Of a stretch of DNA of 64,000 bases, positions 24,554-33,909 are shown one piece after another. Source of the DNA: Defluviitaleaceae bacterium (GTDB lineage Bacteria > Bacillota > Clostridia > Lachnospirales > WQUN01); assembly GCA_009779755.1 (NCBI GenBank), contig WRDO01000003.1:62001-126000 (forward strand). Reading direction: 5' to 3'. The notes under the pieces are model-generated. The model was given only the letters and a program-made list of their open reading frames with translations. It made no database searches and was not told where the DNA came from. Every line of letters starts with the position of its first letter. Position 1 is the first letter of the stretch. A program made the translations under genes and the position numbers.

Positions 24554-25811
24554 ACTGTTCCAACCAAATCTCCCCACCTACGCTGCGGAGGTTTTCCGCC
24601 AAACCGTCGTATCCGCGTGCAACGTATCCTTTATCCGTCACGACCGTTTCCCCCTCCGCGCCCAACCCCGCGAGTATCAACGCCGCCCCTCCACGCAGGT
24701 CGCCGGATTCCACCACCGCACCGTGTAAGCGCGGACGGCCGTTAATAACGAAAACGCGTTCATCGGAGGCAAGGGTGATACGGGCCCCCATTTTATTTAA
24801 TTCGGCGGCGTGTGCGGCGCGGGATTCGAAGATGCGTTCCTCGATAACGCTCACACCCTTTGCGGTAGCTAAGGCGGCGACGAAAGGAGCTTGCATATCG
24901 GTGGGGAACCCCGGGTGCGCCTCCGTGATAAGGTGGGGTATAGCCATGGGTACGCGGGGTGCGCGCAAGCGCAGTGACGCAGGTTTTTCGTCGATCCTGC
25001 AGCCCATCGCAAGCAAATTGGCCGTTATCGCCTTTACATCGGATGGATTGACGTGGTTGAGCGTAAGGTCACCGCAGGTTATGGCCGCCGACATCAGATA
25101 CGTACCGGTGACGATGCGGTCGGGCATGATACGGTGCGTGGTGCCATGTAACTTTTTTACACCCGTGATGCGGATGGTGGAGGTACCCGCGCCGCGTACG
25201 ATCGCACCCATCGAATTAAGGGCTTTTGCGAAGTCCACGATTTCCGGTTCGCGTGCGGCATTCGTGAGTGTAGTTTCACCCTCGGCTAAAACGGCGGCGA
25301 GCATGAGGTTCTCGGTCGCACCTACGCTGGCTTCCCTCAGGTAAATAAACGCGCCCTTTAGCGTGTCGGCTTTACCGTGCATGGTGACCCCATCGTCCTC
25401 GATAACCGCACCCATGGCACTTAGCCCGTGCAGGTGTAAATCGATGGGACGCAAGCCGATGTTGCAACCGCCCGGGCTGCAGATACTGACTTCGCGGCAT
25501 TTACCCAACAACGCACCCATAAAAAGGATGGATGAACGCATTTTTTTTGCCAGTACATCGGGGATATCGGTCGCGGTGATACCCTGTACGTTGACGGTCA
25601 GCGTATTTCCCGCGAAGTCTGTACGGCAACCCAAATGACGCAGTATTTCTATGGAAACTTCAATGTCCGCGATACGGGGACAGTTGTGGATTACGCTTTC
25701 GCCTTCGGACAATACGAGCGCGGCGATTATCGGGAGCGCGGCGTTTTTCCCTCCGCCCACGTTAAGCACGCCGCGTATCCGGGTCCCCCCTCGGATGCGG
25801 TATTTATGCAC
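24552..25811 (-). CDS. murA: UDP-N-acetylglucosamine 1-carboxyvinyltransferase
   Basis: About 419 aa. First committed step of peptidoglycan synthesis, transferring enolpyruvate to UDP-GlcNAc in the cytosol. The start GGGKNAALP, and SPGGCNIGLRPIDLHLHGL with the active-site cysteine (the fosfomycin target), are intact. An ATG at 25820 is in frame but its GGGAG site touches it; the GTG at 25809-25811 sits 9 nt after that site and gives the usual short N-terminus (V-HKYRIRGG), so GTG is preferred. Firmicutes often have two murA copies; this one is monocistronic. Confidence 0.94.
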   Translation of the reverse strand: MHKYRIRGGTRIRGVLNVGGGKNAALPIIAALVLSEGESVIHNCPRIADIEVSIEILRHLGCRTDFAGNTLTVNVQGITATDIPDVLAKKMRSSILFMGALLGKCREVSICSPGGCNIGLRPIDLHLHGLSAMGAVIEDDGVTMHGKADTLKGAFIYLREASVGATENLMLAAVLAEGETTLTNAAREPEIVDFAKALNSMGAIVRGAGTSTIRITGVKKLHGTTHRIMPDRIVTGTYLMSAAITCGDLTLNHVNPSDVKAITANLLAMGCRIDEKPASLRLRAPRVPMAIPHLITEAHPGFPTDMQAPFVAALATAKGVSVIEERIFESRAAHAAELNKMGARITLASDERVFVINGRPRLHGAVVESGDLRGGAALILAGLGAEGETVVTDKGYVARGYDGLAENLRSVGGEIWLEQ

Positions 25812-25875
25812 AGCCCTCATCTCCCATTTCTAGGCATGTCGTATGATATGAAAGGGAAGAAAAAAAGGTGAGTTG

Positions 25876-25904
25876 TTTACATAACGTACAAGGCGTGTTA
25901 TGAT
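25876..25904 (+). promoter_or_regulatory. Promoter of rpsF-ssb-rpsR
   Basis: TTTACA (25876-25881), 17 bp, TATGAT (25899-25904). The leader of about 73 nt has a GCGTGGG/CCCACGC hairpin with an AAAA loop (25937-25954) upstream of AAGGAGGTG. S6-S18 autoregulatory leaders are known in bacteria, but this hairpin lacks a feature I can match with confidence. Confidence 0.65.
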
Positions 25905-25983
25905 GCGTCGCTCGCGGAACAACGCGAAATTATCCTTGCGTGGGAAAACCCACGCCAAAGACCAAAAGGAGGTGCAACAAACG

Positions 25984-26478
25984 ATGATCAAGTATGAAAT
26001 GGGCGTAATCGTGCGCGTGGATTTGCCCGAAGACGGTTTCACCGTGGAAATGGACAAGGTGAAGGCCCTGATCGAACGCTTCGGCGGCACGATCGACAAA
26101 ATCGACGAATGGGGCCGCAGGCGGTTGGCTTATCCCATCGAGAAGCAAACCGAGGGCATGTACACGTTCATCACCTACACGGCAGGGCCTTCCGCCCCGA
26201 AGGAAATCGAAAGCCGCGTACGGCTGATCGAAAACGTTCTGCGTTTCCTCACGGTGCGTAAGGACGAAGTGGAGGCGAACGTTATCGCCGCCCCACCCGA
26301 ACCCGTAACCGCAGAGGAACCCGTGATCGTGGATGAACCCGCCATCGAAGCGGAAGAACCCGCAGTATCGGAAGAGCCCGCAATAGCGGAAGAACCCGTT
26401 CCCGCGGAGGAACCCGCGGCAGAAGAAAGCGTCGAGGAGGAAGCTCCCGCGCAAGAAGCGGAGGCGAAAGATGAATAA
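25984..26478 (+). CDS. rpsF: 30S ribosomal protein S6 with long acidic tail
   Basis: 164 aa. The first 97 residues are a normal S6 (KYEMGVIVRVD, WGRRRLAYPIEK, then the VENVLRF-like segment LIENVLRFLTVR). The remaining 65-70 residues are an acidic Pro/Ala/Glu tail with repeated EEPA units. S6 binds 16S rRNA together with S18. ATG 25984 follows AGGAGGTG; the frame is open to 25900, but that part lies in the promoter and leader. The gene overlaps ssb by 8 nt in the conserved rpsF-ssb-rpsR order. Confidence 0.95.
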   Translation: MIKYEMGVIVRVDLPEDGFTVEMDKVKALIERFGGTIDKIDEWGRRRLAYPIEKQTEGMYTFITYTAGPSAPKEIESRVRLIENVLRFLTVRKDEVEANVIAAPPEPVTAEEPVIVDEPAIEAEEPAVSEEPAIAEEPVPAEEPAAEESVEEEAPAQEAEAKDE

Positions 26479-26932
26479 AGTCATCCTTATGGGCCGCTTG
26501 ACCAAGGACCCCGAAATCCGCTATTCCCAAGCTGCCGAGCCGGTATGCGTAGCCAAGTACACCTTGGCCGTTAATCGGCGGTTTAAAAAGGAAGGCGAAC
26601 CCGACGCGGACTTTATCAATTGCGTATGTTTCCGCAAAGTGGCTGAATTCGCCGAACGGTATCTTAAGCGCGGTATGCAAATTTGCGTATGCGGCAGCCT
26701 ACAGGTGCGTTCCTTCGACGATCCCGGCGGTCAGCGCAAATGGTTTACGGATGTGGTCGTGGATGAAGCCCAATTCGCGGAAAGCAAAGCCGCATATGAA
26801 ACGCGTATGAGCAAGGAAGGCGGCGGATTCGGCGGCGAATACAACGCACCCCCGTCCGCACCCTCCGGCTACGAGCCTGAAGGCTTTTCGGCCATCACCC
26901 AAAGCATAGATGACGACGATTTGCCATTTTAA
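26471..26932 (+). CDS. ssb: Single-stranded DNA-binding protein
   Basis: 153 aa. One OB-fold (about residues 1-107; MNKVILMGRLTKDPEIRY, then YLKRGMQICVCGSLQ), a Gly/Ser/Pro linker, and the acidic tip DDDDLPF that recruits replication and repair proteins. Works as a tetramer on single-stranded DNA. The ATG overlaps the rpsF stop, so translation is coupled. Confidence 0.97.
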   Translation: MNKVILMGRLTKDPEIRYSQAAEPVCVAKYTLAVNRRFKKEGEPDADFINCVCFRKVAEFAERYLKRGMQICVCGSLQVRSFDDPGGQRKWFTDVVVDEAQFAESKAAYETRMSKEGGGFGGEYNAPPSAPSGYEPEGFSAITQSIDDDDLPF

Positions 26933-26956
26933 CCGTTATATGAAGGAGGTATATAT

Positions 26957-27187
26957 ATGATGCAAAAAAGGCGCGGACGGCGTAAGAAGCGCGTCTGCCA
27001 ATACTGCGCGGATAAGATTACCGTCATCGATTACAAGGATATCGGTAAGCTGCGCAAGTTTACGTCCGAACGCGGCAAGATTCTGCCCCGCCGCGTGTCC
27101 GGCAACTGCGCGAAACACCAGCGCGCCATGACCCAAGGCGTAAAGCGCGCCAGGCATATGGCATTGATGGTATACACGGCGGAATAA
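26957..27187 (+). CDS. rpsR: 30S ribosomal protein S18
   Basis: 76 aa. Basic ribosomal protein that pairs with S6 on the platform of the 30S subunit. [10 protein letters not shown] and [10 protein letters not shown] mark the cysteine-containing form of S18, which may bind zinc. AAGGAGG lies 7 nt before the first of two ATG codons. Last gene of the operon, followed by a terminator. Confidence 0.97.
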   Translation: MMQKRRGRRKKRVCQYCADKITVIDYKDIGKLRKFTSERGKILPRRVSGNCAKHQRAMTQGVKRARHMALMVYTAE

Positions 27188-27210
27188 ATAAAACACGCAA
27201 CCAAAAATAA

Positions 27211-27242
27211 AGGAGCTTACCCGTGAGGGCGGCTCCTTTTTT
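27211..27242 (+). terminator. Intrinsic terminator after rpsR
   Basis: AGGAGC (27211-27216) pairs with GCTCCT (27232-27237), with an inner CCC/GGG stem, followed by T residues to 27242. Confidence 0.85.
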
Positions 27243-27257
27243 ATGGACCTCCGTCTA

Positions 27258-28322
27258 TCATTTATTTTGTATGCAGGACACCTCTTTTTCAAGCCATGCC
27301 TTTACGGTTTCGCTGATATCCATAAAGGAATCGTTCAGCGGAATGCGGTAGCCGCGGCAGCCGCCGTCGCAGGAGTCGGTTACCCCCATTTTCTTTCCGC
27401 AGCCGTACCCTTTTTCGATTTTGGCTTGCAGCCACGCGGGCAATTTTTGAATTATTTCGGGATATTTTCCCGTATTGTTTGCCTTTATGGTGATATTGTG
27501 GCCGTTGTTTAAGGAAAGGTTAAACCGCCAAAGCTCCTTGCTTCGGCAAAAATATTCAAAGCGGGTGCTGCTGCTTATATAAGTATCGCATTTATACCCG
27601 AGGCCCATATAGTCCGTATGGAGTTTAAGCATAAACGCCTGCACATCCGTGGGCAGGGGAGCGGTTAAATCCTTTAATAACGGTAAAATCTCGGTTTTCC
27701 TGTTTGCCAATACCCTGTAGTCGCAGCGTAGAAGGATATCATTTACGTATTTTGAGCTTACATCCCGCTGTACCGTCGCCATGACTTTTAAGCCGGTCAA
27801 CATTTCGGGGTTTTCGGGATAGGTGACCGTCAAGGGCGCGAGGGCCGCCGCTTTCTTTCCGCTAATGTCCAGCCCTTCGAAGCGGATACCGCAATCCGTT
27901 AGGAAGCGCAGGCAATCAATTTTCCCCGTTTCGGATATTTTCGCGTTTGACACGATATTTTCGGCGGTAAGTATTTCGATGCCGTCGAGCAGCAGCGCGT
28001 CGCGGTTATCGCTTAACGTGCCGTGTACGCCCATGTTCGATAACAATACCGCGATATTGCTGATAAACGGGTACGACGTGGTTATGTTCGCGCTGTCCGA
28101 AAACTCGTGGGCCTCTTTTTTGGGCTTGTCGAACGCGCTCCCCTCGGCAATCAAACGGCTGTACAGTTGATACATAAAATCCTTGAAAGCCGGAACGCCT
28201 TTCCTTATGCTTTCCTCGGTTGCGATGGTGCGGAACTTACCGTCAATTTCAAATGCCTCGGGTATTTGCGGCGGAAGCATTCTTTGTAAGAATCCCGCCA
28301 TATCCCTTAGGGGCTTTTGCAT
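27258..28322 (-). CDS. Conserved-looking protein of unknown function with Cys-rich C-terminus
   Basis: 354 aa; I do not recognise the family. No signal peptide or membrane helix is visible, so it is probably cytosolic. The C-terminal 60 residues hold a cysteine cluster (YGCGKKMGVTDSCDGGCRGY) that could bind metal, after a mixed alpha/beta body with basic residues. ATG 28322 follows AGGAGG; an in-frame upstream extension of 7 codons lacks support. A TTGACA element lies about 75 nt upstream on the minus strand (28395-28400) inside an imperfect TGACA/TGTCA repeat. It stands alone between rpsR and a lipoprotein gene transcribed the same way. Confidence 0.7.
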   Translation of the reverse strand: MQKPLRDMAGFLQRMLPPQIPEAFEIDGKFRTIATEESIRKGVPAFKDFMYQLYSRLIAEGSAFDKPKKEAHEFSDSANITTSYPFISNIAVLLSNMGVHGTLSDNRDALLLDGIEILTAENIVSNAKISETGKIDCLRFLTDCGIRFEGLDISGKKAAALAPLTVTYPENPEMLTGLKVMATVQRDVSSKYVNDILLRCDYRVLANRKTEILPLLKDLTAPLPTDVQAFMLKLHTDYMGLGYKCDTYISSSTRFEYFCRSKELWRFNLSLNNGHNITIKANNTGKYPEIIQKLPAWLQAKIEKGYGCGKKMGVTDSCDGGCRGYRIPLNDSFMDISETVKAWLEKEVSCIQNK

Positions 28323-28410
28323 GGTGAACCTCCTTGTGTACATAAAATATGAAATTTATTTTTTGACATAATACGATAGAAGATATGACAACAGCATGTC
28401 AAGTTTAAAT

Positions 28411-28447
28411 AAAAAATCGCCCGTACCGCGGAAGGGCGGCGGGCGAT
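28411..28447 (-). terminator. Intrinsic terminator after the lipoprotein gene (minus strand)
   Basis: ATCGCCCG (28416-28423) pairs with CGGGCGAT (28440-28447); on the minus strand six T residues follow (A-run at 28411-28416 on plus). It ends the lipoprotein transcript before the next minus-strand gene. Confidence 0.8.
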
Positions 28448-28460
28448 TGAGTATATTCCT

Positions 28461-29894
28461 TTATGAGCGTCGTACCCGAAAATTCCCGTTGGGCATTTCT
28501 TCAATGAAAAAACCGGGATTCGGTACAAATTCCCAATTGTCACCAAAGGCGCGGTTGCCGTCAAACCGGATATTTGTGATGGGGATTGCGTACGTTAGTT
28601 GAAAAAGACGATTGCCCTCCCTGCGTATCGGGACGTTGCTTACCGTCAACCGCCCGGAAAGGTTTAGGATGTTTACATCCCCATATATGATAAAACCCAA
28701 ATCCGGAATACGTAAAAATTCGGGGTTGATATTATCGTCGTGCATGGCACCCATGCAGGGCATGGATAACGTGGGGTAATTTGCAAAGGCGTATAACGCA
28801 AATTCCGCTATTGCGGCGCGGTTTTCTTCCCTTTGTGTGATTCGCGTTACGATTTCATTATAGCCGTATTTTTCAAAGCAAAGCTCCGCGAAAGGGGCAA
28901 CGGTGGTTATTCCCGCCGCGTCCAAAAGCAGGCGCCCCAAATCGAAACGGGGGAAGCGCAAACCACTTCGCCAATCCGTACCCAATTCGTCCAGCAATAC
29001 GCACATTAACGCACCGATGGTATAGGTTGCAAGCCCTCTGTTGCCGGTTTGTGCCACCCGTGCTTCAAGCACGGCAAAACGTACGGCGGGGTCGGGGTTA
29101 GCCAATACGATTTCGGTGTATCGTGCCGTACCCTCGATTAATTCAATTTCAACATCACTTTGGTTGTGTTGCCCTCTGTACCTGCGTTCGTTACGTACGG
29201 ATGCCGCATCGCGGATGGCTTGGCGGCGGGTTTCTTCGTCTTGCGCGGTTAGGGCGTACAATAATATTTCCATTTCAAGCCATATTAATTTTAACGCGTC
29301 GTTTTCGTTTTCATCGTCCGCAGCGGGGACACCCTTGTTTTCGGACGGGCCAAAAATCGCGTCATCCCATACATGGCGGCTTTTATGAACCATAACGCCT
29401 ACAGCCCAATCGCCGTACCTGTGTACATCCGTCCACAACATGAATGCCCAAAGCGTTCCGCCGAATTCCTCAACGGATGCGCTGATATTTTGCCCTTCGG
29501 GGAAAATACCCACGTACAAATCACCCCGGCGTACGAGTATACCCTGCGCGTCGGGTTGATTGGCTACGATATGGAGCGTAAGCGGGTCAACGAACATAAA
29601 CGGCCCGCGCAAATTCATACCCCACATCGCGCCGTCATCCTCGTCAAGGATAGTATTCATTTTATTTATGTAATACAGCGCCGCATCCAAAGGGATTGAC
29701 GGTTCAAAACATTCGGAAAGGGGGATGTGAGGCGGCGCATCTTCGATAAAAGGGGGAGGTGATACGGCAGGTGACATTACTCCCGCTGAGAGAGCTTCAT
29801 AATCGGTATGGGCTGTGTCGTTGTTCCGTTTATTTGAACACCCCGTAAAAATGATTGCAAACGCGATTAGAAAAAGAGCGCATACCTTTTTCAC
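28461..29894 (-). CDS. Predicted lipoprotein of unknown function
   Basis: 477 aa. A signal peptide ends in the lipobox FTGC (cysteine at about residue 19), so the protein should be anchored outside the membrane. A short Pro-rich stretch follows (VSPPPFIEDAPP), then a globular domain with many Trp/Arg and no motif I can name. The C-terminal segment is beta-rich (ITNIRFDGNRAFGDNWEF). It is a single-gene unit on the minus strand, divergent from tyrosine phenol-lyase across about 150 nt. Confidence 0.75.
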   Translation of the reverse strand: MKKVCALFLIAFAIIFTGCSNKRNNDTAHTDYEALSAGVMSPAVSPPPFIEDAPPHIPLSECFEPSIPLDAALYYINKMNTILDEDDGAMWGMNLRGPFMFVDPLTLHIVANQPDAQGILVRRGDLYVGIFPEGQNISASVEEFGGTLWAFMLWTDVHRYGDWAVGVMVHKSRHVWDDAIFGPSENKGVPAADDENENDALKLIWLEMEILLYALTAQDEETRRQAIRDAASVRNERRYRGQHNQSDVEIELIEGTARYTEIVLANPDPAVRFAVLEARVAQTGNRGLATYTIGALMCVLLDELGTDWRSGLRFPRFDLGRLLLDAAGITTVAPFAELCFEKYGYNEIVTRITQREENRAAIAEFALYAFANYPTLSMPCMGAMHDDNINPEFLRIPDLGFIIYGDVNILNLSGRLTVSNVPIRREGNRLFQLTYAIPITNIRFDGNRAFGDNWEFVPNPGFFIEEMPNGNFRVRRS

Positions 29895-29949
29895 GGATAT
29901 CAGTCCCCTTTAACCGAAATGCTGCCCACAATATTGCCTTTTATATTAA

Positions 29950-31418
<1,469 letters not shown>

Positions 31419-31419
<1 letters not shown>

Positions 31420-31763
31420 TGTTTGATATAGACAGCGTTAAAGCCTTATATAAAGGAAGTGCCGTTAAGTATACGCGGCATTTTAAGAATCGTGTTGAAG
31501 AACACGGAATAAGTAAGGCAGAAATCGCCCATGTTCTTTTATCGGGTGAAATCATCGAGCAGTATCCGAACGATGAACCGCTTCCGAGTATCTTAATTTT
31601 TGGATATACTAAAAATAAAAAGCCGTTGCATATAGCGGTCAGTTTGGACGATGCGGTTATTTGGTTGGTAACGGCGTATGTACCGACATTAAACTTATGG
31701 GAAACGGAATATAAAACAAGAAAGGCAGGTGACGGCAATGAAATGTTTTTATTGCAAGGGTAA
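31419..31763 (+). CDS. DUF4258 protein, putative toxin of a YgiT-type pair
   Basis: 114 aa. The N-terminal part (YTRHFKNRVEEHGISKAEI) and the central SILIFGYTKNKKPLHIAV match DUF4258, a RelE-like small fold often found beside YgiT/MqsA-type zinc-finger proteins. This suggests a type II toxin-antitoxin module, with this gene the probable ribonuclease-like toxin. ATG overlaps the tpl stop (TGATG), and the 3' end overlaps the zinc-finger gene by 26 nt. Base composition is more AT-rich than tpl, so a recent arrival behind tpl is likely. Confidence 0.75.
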
Positions 31764-31968
31764 AATGGAAGAAACCACGACGTCTGACTTTACGGACTTA
31801 GGAAACTGTATAATCGTTGTAAGGGGCGTCCCCTGCCATAAATGCGCGGAATGTGGGGAAGTTGCTTTTGATTTGAAAGTCGGTGAACGGGTGGAACAAA
31901 TTGTAAATGCTCTAAAGGGTTCCATGCAGGAAGTGGCAATCGTACGTTATTCCGGCGAAGCGGCGTAA
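31738..31968 (+). CDS. YgiT-type zinc-finger protein, putative antitoxin
   Basis: 76 aa. A CxxC pair at the N-terminus (MKCFYCKG) and CHKCAECGE at about residues 33-41 form the YgiT/MqsA N-terminal zinc finger; the C-terminal helix (VEQIVNAL) is short and there is no full helix-turn-helix, so it may neutralise its partner without binding DNA itself. A GTG at 31729 is in frame, but ATG 31738 with AGGTGA upstream is preferred. Terminator follows. Confidence 0.8.
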   Translation: MKCFYCKGKMEETTTSDFTDLGNCIIVVRGVPCHKCAECGEVAFDLKVGERVEQIVNALKGSMQEVAIVRYSGEAA

Positions 31969-31985
31969 AATAAAACAAATGCTAT

Positions 31986-32022
31986 CATCCCCCCGCATTA
32001 ACCCTGCGGGGGGATGTTTTTT
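31986..32022 (+). terminator. Intrinsic terminator of the tpl operon
   Basis: Perfect 12-bp stem, CATCCCCCCGCA (31986-31997) with 32005-32016, loop TTAACCC, followed by six T residues. The stop codon of the converging ArsR-like gene lies in the loop. Confidence 0.9.
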
Positions 32023-32312
32023 GCCAATTCTTTGAGTAATTCGGGGTTGAGGCAGATGTCGAAGGGTATGACCTCGTAGTATTTCATTGATTTGCCCGAA
32101 TTGGAGATTTCGTAACTGCCGGCGACGATACCGGCTTCCTCCAGCTTTCGCAGGTGCATGTAGAGGAGCGGACGGCTCATGTTCATGTATTTGGCCAGTT
32201 CGCTTACGTACCGCCGTTGTTCGTACAAGGCACCCATGATTTTGATACGCATGGGGTGGGAAAGCGCGTCGAAAAGTTTGGTCAGCTCGGCGTAGTCCAC
32301 ATCATTGTACAT
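31998..32312 (-). CDS. ArsR-like winged-helix transcription regulator
   Basis: 104 aa. Single winged-helix domain (ALSHPMRIKIMGALYEQRRY, then VSELAKYMNMSRPLLYMHLRKLEEAGIV). No cysteine cluster is seen, so it is probably not a metal sensor of the classical ArsR kind. The start at 32312 overlaps the upstream small membrane gene by 11 nt, and the pair shares one promoter with palindromic DNA over its -10, suggesting autoregulation. Its target beyond that is unknown. Confidence 0.88.
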   Translation of the reverse strand: MYNDVDYAELTKLFDALSHPMRIKIMGALYEQRRYVSELAKYMNMSRPLLYMHLRKLEEAGIVAGSYEISNSGKSMKYYEVIPFDICLNPELLKELAKNIPPQG

Positions 32313-32502
32313 CCTTGAGCATTTTGTTGATGGAATTGAGGGTTTCCTTCATTTCGGCAAGTTCGGATAGGATTTCATCGTTCGCGTTTTCACCGGAAGG
32401 ACGGTCGTTATAGCCGAATATAATTCGGGTAATGTAATAACCCGCCAGCAAAACCGCAATCAACGCGATTAACGCAAAACTTGCCCACAAGAACATGTGC
32501 AT
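32302..32502 (-). CDS. Small single-pass membrane protein
   Basis: 66 aa. One membrane helix at about residues 4-26 and a charged helical C-terminus (ILSELAEMKETLNSINKML) facing the cytoplasm. ATG 32502 lies 7-8 nt after GGAG; a GTG three codons upstream overlaps that site and is less likely. It overlaps the regulator gene, so it may sense or present a signal to the ArsR-like protein, which is inference from gene order only. Confidence 0.7.
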   Translation of the reverse strand: MHMFLWASFALIALIAVLLAGYYITRIIFGYNDRPSGENANDEILSELAEMKETLNSINKMLKDVQ

Positions 32503-32541
32503 GAATACCACTCCTTAAATAATATAATACTTCACATGTAA

Positions 32542-32572
32542 GTAATATATTACACATGGAATGGTTTGTCAA
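32542..32572 (-). promoter_or_regulatory. Promoter and operator of the small membrane protein-ArsR-like pair
   Basis: On the minus strand TTGACA (32567-32572), 17 bp, TATATT (32544-32549). The palindrome GTAATATATTAC (32542-32553) lies over the -10, and a second imperfect one, ACTT-CACATGT-AAGT (32529-32543), overlaps the expected start of transcription. Both suit a dimeric winged-helix repressor. Confidence 0.7.
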
Positions 32573-32575
32573 TAA

Positions 32576-32947
32576 TTATATTGCTACGATCGCGTCGATT
32601 TCGATATTCACCCCGCGGGGCAGCGCGCAAACCTGATAGCAAATCCGCGCGGGCGGGTCGGCAGGGAAGTAGGCACGGTACGCTTCGTTCATTTGCGCGA
32701 AGTCGGCCATGTCGGTGAGCAAAACCGTACACTTGAGTATGTCTTCCATTTTTGCGCCGGCTGCCTCTACGATAGCGGCGATATTTTTAATTACGGCTTG
32801 CGTTTGCTCCGTGATGTCTCCGGTGCATAATTCGCCCGTTACGGGATCGACGGGAAGCTGGCCGGAAACGTAGAGCGTGCCGTTATGGATGGTGGCTTGC
32901 GAATACGGCACGGATGCCGTTTTTTTTACATTGATCGTTTTTTTCAT
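32576..32947 (-). CDS. ridA: RidA family reactive-intermediate deaminase
   Basis: 123 aa. Trimeric cytosolic protein that hydrolyses 2-aminoacrylate and related imines formed by PLP enzymes. YVSGQLPVDP near residue 32, the conserved Arg in PARICYQV at about 104, and the C-terminal IEIDAIVAI match the family. ATG 32947 follows GGGG; an 11-codon upstream extension lacks support. The nearby PLP enzymes tpl and iscS give a plausible need for it. Its -10 (TATACT on the minus strand, 32969-32974) lies inside the divergent promoter of the cyclophilin gene. Confidence 0.9.
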   Translation of the reverse strand: MKKTINVKKTASVPYSQATIHNGTLYVSGQLPVDPVTGELCTGDITEQTQAVIKNIAAIVEAAGAKMEDILKCTVLLTDMADFAQMNEAYRAYFPADPPARICYQVCALPRGVNIEIDAIVAI

Positions 32948-32962
32948 GCGGATACCCCTTTT

Positions 32963-32991
32963 TTGCCAAGTATAACACATTGCGGTATAAT
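32963..32991 (+). promoter_or_regulatory. Promoter of the cyclophilin-iscS-iscU unit
   Basis: TTGCCA (32963-32968), 17 bp, TATAAT (32986-32991). Leader of about 30 nt with GGAGG before ATG 33028. Confidence 0.7.
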
Positions 32992-33027
32992 CCTTGGAGA
33001 ATGTCCGATATTATGGAGGCGCATACA

Positions 33028-33906
33028 ATGGTAAATAAACGTTTTTATTTAATAATAATCATAATTTTTATAGGAGTGTTAACGATGGCAGGATGCAACA
33101 ACGCGCAGGAATCCCCGGAACTTACGGCTGCTAACCCTTCACCCACACCCGGCCAACCGCCCGCGATTGCGCCGTGGCCTTACGCGAATGAATTGCTGGC
33201 CCGGCGGCCGGTTATATTGCAACTCACTCCCCTCACCGCGGGGGAGGAGTTGGTGGTATTACACACCAACCATGGGGATATCACACTCCGCCTCTTCCCC
33301 CAAGCCGCGCCCGTGGCGGTCGAAAACTTCATCACCCACGCCCGTAACGGTTATTATGACGGATTAATTTTCCATCGGGTTATCGAGGATTTTATGATAC
33401 AAGGCGGTTGTTCACGGGGGGACGGCCGCGGCGGCGAATCGATTTGGGGCACGAGCTTCGGGCCCGAGCATAACTATGATTTATGGCATTTTAACGGAGC
33501 GTTGGCGATGGCGCAAAGCGGTTTGCCCAATTCCATCGGTTCGCAGTTCTACATCGTACACGATTCCAATCTGGACGCACGCTTTACAGGGGACTTTAAC
33601 CGTTTGTTGGAAAGCCAAGGTGACGTTATGTGGCCCGAGGATTGGGACGGTACATCCCCGCACTTGACGGTCGGTGATATCTACCTGCGCGAAATGCTGG
33701 AGCATTACCTCGCCGTGGGCGGCAGGCCGATGCTGGATTTCCCCTTTAACCCGCAGGGTCCCAACTTCGGCCATACGGTCTTCGGCCATGTGGTGGAAGG
33801 TATGGATGTCGTGAATTCGATCGCGGCGACACCGGTCGATTCAAACGACCGCCCGCTGGCGGACGTTATTATTGAACGGACTTCGGTCATCGTCTACAAA
33901 GGTTGA
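33028..33906 (+). CDS. Cyclophilin-type peptidyl-prolyl isomerase lipoprotein
   Basis: 292 aa. Signal peptide with lipobox TMAGC (cysteine at about residue 23), a Pro/Thr linker, then a cyclophilin domain (VVLHTNHGDITLRLFP, FHRVIEDFMIQGG with the catalytic Arg, and GSQFYIVHD). It catalyses proline isomerisation of exported proteins on the outer face of the membrane. Several in-frame ATGs exist upstream; 33028 has the GGAGG site and begins the signal peptide. iscS follows after 3 nt. Confidence 0.9.
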   Translation: MVNKRFYLIIIIIFIGVLTMAGCNNAQESPELTAANPSPTPGQPPAIAPWPYANELLARRPVILQLTPLTAGEELVVLHTNHGDITLRLFPQAAPVAVENFITHARNGYYDGLIFHRVIEDFMIQGGCSRGDGRGGESIWGTSFGPEHNYDLWHFNGALAMAQSGLPNSIGSQFYIVHDSNLDARFTGDFNRLLESQGDVMWPEDWDGTSPHLTVGDIYLREMLEHYLAVGGRPMLDFPFNPQGPNFGHTVFGHVVEGMDVVNSIAATPVDSNDRPLADVIIERTSVIVYKG

Positions 33907-33909
33907 TCC

